From Microbacteriaceae bacterium (GTDB lineage: Bacteria; Actinomycetota; Actinomycetes; Actinomycetales; Microbacteriaceae): 7,416 nt of DNA. The stretch lies in the NCBI GenBank assembly GCA_025463665.1, contig JAODAY010000348.1, forward strand, positions 1 to 7,416, given 5' to 3'. The position numbers were made by a program, and so were the translations under genes. The notes under the pieces were generated by a model, which was not told the DNA's origin, did no database searches, and was given only the letters and a program-made list of their open reading frames with translations. Below, piece after piece: positions 5,847 through 7,416 of this stretch. The first letter of the stretch is position 1, and every line of letters begins with the position of its first letter.

Positions 5847-7416
5847 TACTGCGACTCGGTGACGGCAGCGGCCTCCGCCGCCCCCTTCTTCGCTGCCGCC
5901 GTCTTGGCGCGGGTGGCCGCGGCCTTCGCCTTGGTCGCCTCCGCCTTGGCCGCGTCCGCGGGGGTCAGCGCCTTTTTCGCTGCTGGCGCCGTCGGCTTCT
6001 TCACGGCCGTCTTCTTGGCGGCGGTCGTCTTGGCGGCGGTCGTCTTGGCGGCGGGCTTCTTCGGGGCCGCCTTCTTCTTGACAACCGGACCCTTCGCGCG
6101 CTTGTCTGCCAGCAACTGCACGGCGCGTTCGTAGTCGACTTCTTCGACTGTCTCGCCGCGTGGAATGGTGGCGTTGGTCGTGCCGTCCGTCACGTAGGCG
6201 CCGAAACGGCCGTCCTTGATCTTGATGGCCTTCTCGCTCACCGGGTCAGGTTGCTCGAAGTCCTTGAGCGCGCTGGATGCAGCACGTCCGCCGTACTTCG
6301 GCTGGGCGTACAGCTCGAGGGCGCCCGGGAGGTCGACCTCGAAGATCTGGTCCTCGCTCGTGAGCGAGCGCGTGTCGGTGCCCTTCTTGAGGTACGGGCC
6401 GAACTTGCCGTTCTGCGCCGTGATCTCGGCGCCCGTCTCCGGGTCCGTTCCCACCACGCGCGGCAGGTCGAGCAGGCGCAGGGCGGTGTCGAGGTCGACG
6501 CTCGCGAGGTCCATCGACTTGAAAATCGAGGCGGTGCGCTGCTTGACCGCCGTGACCTTCTTCGCCGCCGGCTTGCGCTTGGGCTTCGCAGCGATGACCT
6601 CGCCCGTTGCGGGATCGACGACCTCGGATGCCGCGACAACCGCCGCAGCGGCATCCGCCTCTGCCTGGGCGGCAGCGACCGCAGCCTCGTCGACCTCGGG
6701 CTCGGGGTCGACCTCAGTGACGTATGGACCGAACCGGCCGTCTTTCGCCACAACCAGCTTGCCGCTCTCCGGGTTCACGCCGATGACGCGGTCCCCGACG
6801 ACGGGCGCGTCGATGAGTTCTCGCGCCTTGGCGGCGGTGAGTTCATCGGGCGCGAGTTCGGCGGGGATGTTGACTCGACGCGGGGTCTCCGGGTCGTCGC
6901 CCGGCGCCTCGAGGTAGGGGCCGTACTTGCCGATGCGGAGGGTCACGCCGTCGGCGATTCTCACCGAGTTGATCTCGCGCGCGTCTATCTCGCCGAGGTT
7001 GTCGATGACCGTGCGCAGCCCGCGGTGGGTGTCGTTGCCGAAGTAGAACCCGCTGAGCCACTCGACACGGTCGGCCTCGCCGCCCGCGATGAGGTCCAGG
7101 TCGCTCTCCATGCCGGCGGTGAAGTCGTACTGCACGAGGTCGCTGAAGTACTCCTCGAGCAGGCGCACGACGGAGAACGCGATCCAGTTAGGCACGAGCG
7201 CCTGGCCGCGGGGGGTGACGTAGCCGCGATCGACGATCGTCGAGATGATCGCGGCGTAGGTGGAGGGTCGGCCAATGCCGAGCTCTTCGAGGGTCTTGAC
7301 GAGGCTCGCCTCGGTGTAGCGCGGCGGGGCGCTGGTCTCGTGGCCCTTCGCCTCGAGCTCGACGAGTGCGAGGGTCTGCCCCTCGCTCAGCTGCGGGAGC
7401 TTGGCCTCGGCCGGCT
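5846..7416 (-). CDS. topA: DNA topoisomerase I, C-terminal 522 codons (5' end outside window)
   Basis: Type IA topoisomerase, which relaxes negative supercoils by cutting and passing single strands. The frame is open to the right edge, so the Toprim domain and catalytic tyrosine are outside; the GTG at 7195 is internal. Near the edge, the core reads TSAPPRYTEASLVKTLEELGIGRPSTYA in two consecutive segments, then RGYVTPRGQALVPNW, diagnostic of TopA. The C-terminal region has four repeats marked by GKYGPY (6914-6931), GRFGPY (6722-6739), GKFGPY (6392-6409) and GRFGAY (6194-6211), matching the zinc-free repeat tail of actinobacterial TopA; no zinc-finger cysteines are present. Between the second and third repeats is an insert of roughly 55 residues, first Ala/acidic, then basic. 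The last ~80 residues are a Lys/Ala tail (AAKTTAAKTTAAKK type); such tails are known to raise DNA affinity and processivity in Streptomyces and Mycobacterium enzymes. The stop is TAG and shares its G with the tmk start. Confidence 0.97.
   Translation of the reverse strand, partial: PAEAKLPQLSEGQTLALVELEAKGHETSAPPRYTEASLVKTLEELGIGRPSTYAAIISTIVDRGYVTPRGQALVPNWIAFSVVRLLEEYFSDLVQYDFTAGMESDLDLIAGGEADRVEWLSGFYFGNDTHRGLRTVIDNLGEIDAREINSVRIADGVTLRIGKYGPYLEAPGDDPETPRRVNIPAELAPDELTAAKARELIDAPVVGDRVIGVNPESGKLVVAKDGRFGPYVTEVDPEPEVDEAAVAAAQAEADAAAAVVAASEVVDPATGEVIAAKPKRKPAAKKVTAVKQRTASIFKSMDLASVDLDTALRLLDLPRVVGTDPETGAEITAQNGKFGPYLKKGTDTRSLTSEDQIFEVDLPGALELYAQPKYGGRAASSALKDFEQPDPVSEKAIKIKDGRFGAYVTDGTTNATIPRGETVEEVDYERAVQLLADKRAKGPVVKKKAAPKKPAAKTTAAKTTAAKKTAVKKPTAPAAKKALTPADAAKAEATKAKAAATRAKTAAAKKGAAEAAAVTESQ
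6014..6058 (-). repeat. 15-bp tandem repeat encoding the Lys/Ala tail of TopA
   Basis: Two identical copies of CTTGGCGGCGGTCGT on the plus strand (6014-6028 and 6029-6043) are followed by a third copy that diverges after ten bases. On the coding strand each unit reads T-T-A-A-K, giving the repeated basic tail of topoisomerase I. Perfect identity at the DNA level implies recent unit duplication or slippage, so copy number may vary between strains. Confidence 0.75.

Noticed and set aside
5214..6134. Plus-strand open frame (306 codons) opposite tmk and the topA end
   Set aside because: Spans two genes on the other strand. Its hydrophobic-looking C-terminal part is only the complement of the Lys/Ala tail of TopA, not a real membrane protein.
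6353..6368. Perfect inverted repeat CTCGCTC-gt-GAGCGAG
   Set aside because: In the middle of topA coding sequence (R-S-L-T-S-E-D), with no regulatory context; probably codon chance.
1..7416. CRISPR array, insertion sequence, toxin-antitoxin or phage-defence system
   Set aside because: No spaced direct repeats, transposase, integrase or defence motifs were seen on either strand; all coding space is taken by the genes listed.

Overview
The window is high-GC actinobacterial DNA. It probably comes from a Microbacteriaceae-like genome; this is inferred from base composition, GTG starts, the style of the proteins and the gene order, not from any search. Most of it is ordinary chromosome: a leftward (minus-strand) housekeeping run of topA, tmk, holB and a secreted hydrolase, then a tRNA-Thr gene and an orphan sensor kinase. 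The end of one rightward gene lies at the left edge.

Region by region on the minus strand, from right to left: the C-terminal 522 codons of DNA topoisomerase I (topA) run in from the right edge. Its TAG stop shares one base with the GTG start of thymidylate kinase (tmk). After 66 bases comes holB, the DNA polymerase III delta' subunit, whose TGA overlaps by 4 bases the GTG start of a lipoprotein alpha/beta hydrolase of the tripeptidyl-aminopeptidase-like type. These four genes look like one transcription unit with translational coupling at two of its three junctions. After 111 bases comes a complete tRNA-Thr (anticodon CGU) with encoded CCA, then a GC-rich hairpin that probably ends its transcript. 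A 593-residue membrane histidine kinase with no adjacent response regulator follows. The kinase converges, with 8 bases between stops, on the 3' end of a plus-strand gene resembling the Asp/Glu/hydantoin racemase superfamily, which is cut by the left edge.

Together, topA (supercoil relaxation), tmk (dTDP for dTTP supply) and holB (clamp loader) form a DNA replication and topology cluster. The attached secreted hydrolase is a recurrent but functionally unexplained actinobacterial neighbour. I did not find a convincing undescribed system. The points most worth checking are a delta' subunit that lacks the usual zinc-module cysteines and the SRC-motif cysteine, a racemase-like protein lacking the expected second cysteine, and an orphan kinase whose membrane sensor resembles those of actinobacterial cyclic-di-GMP enzymes.
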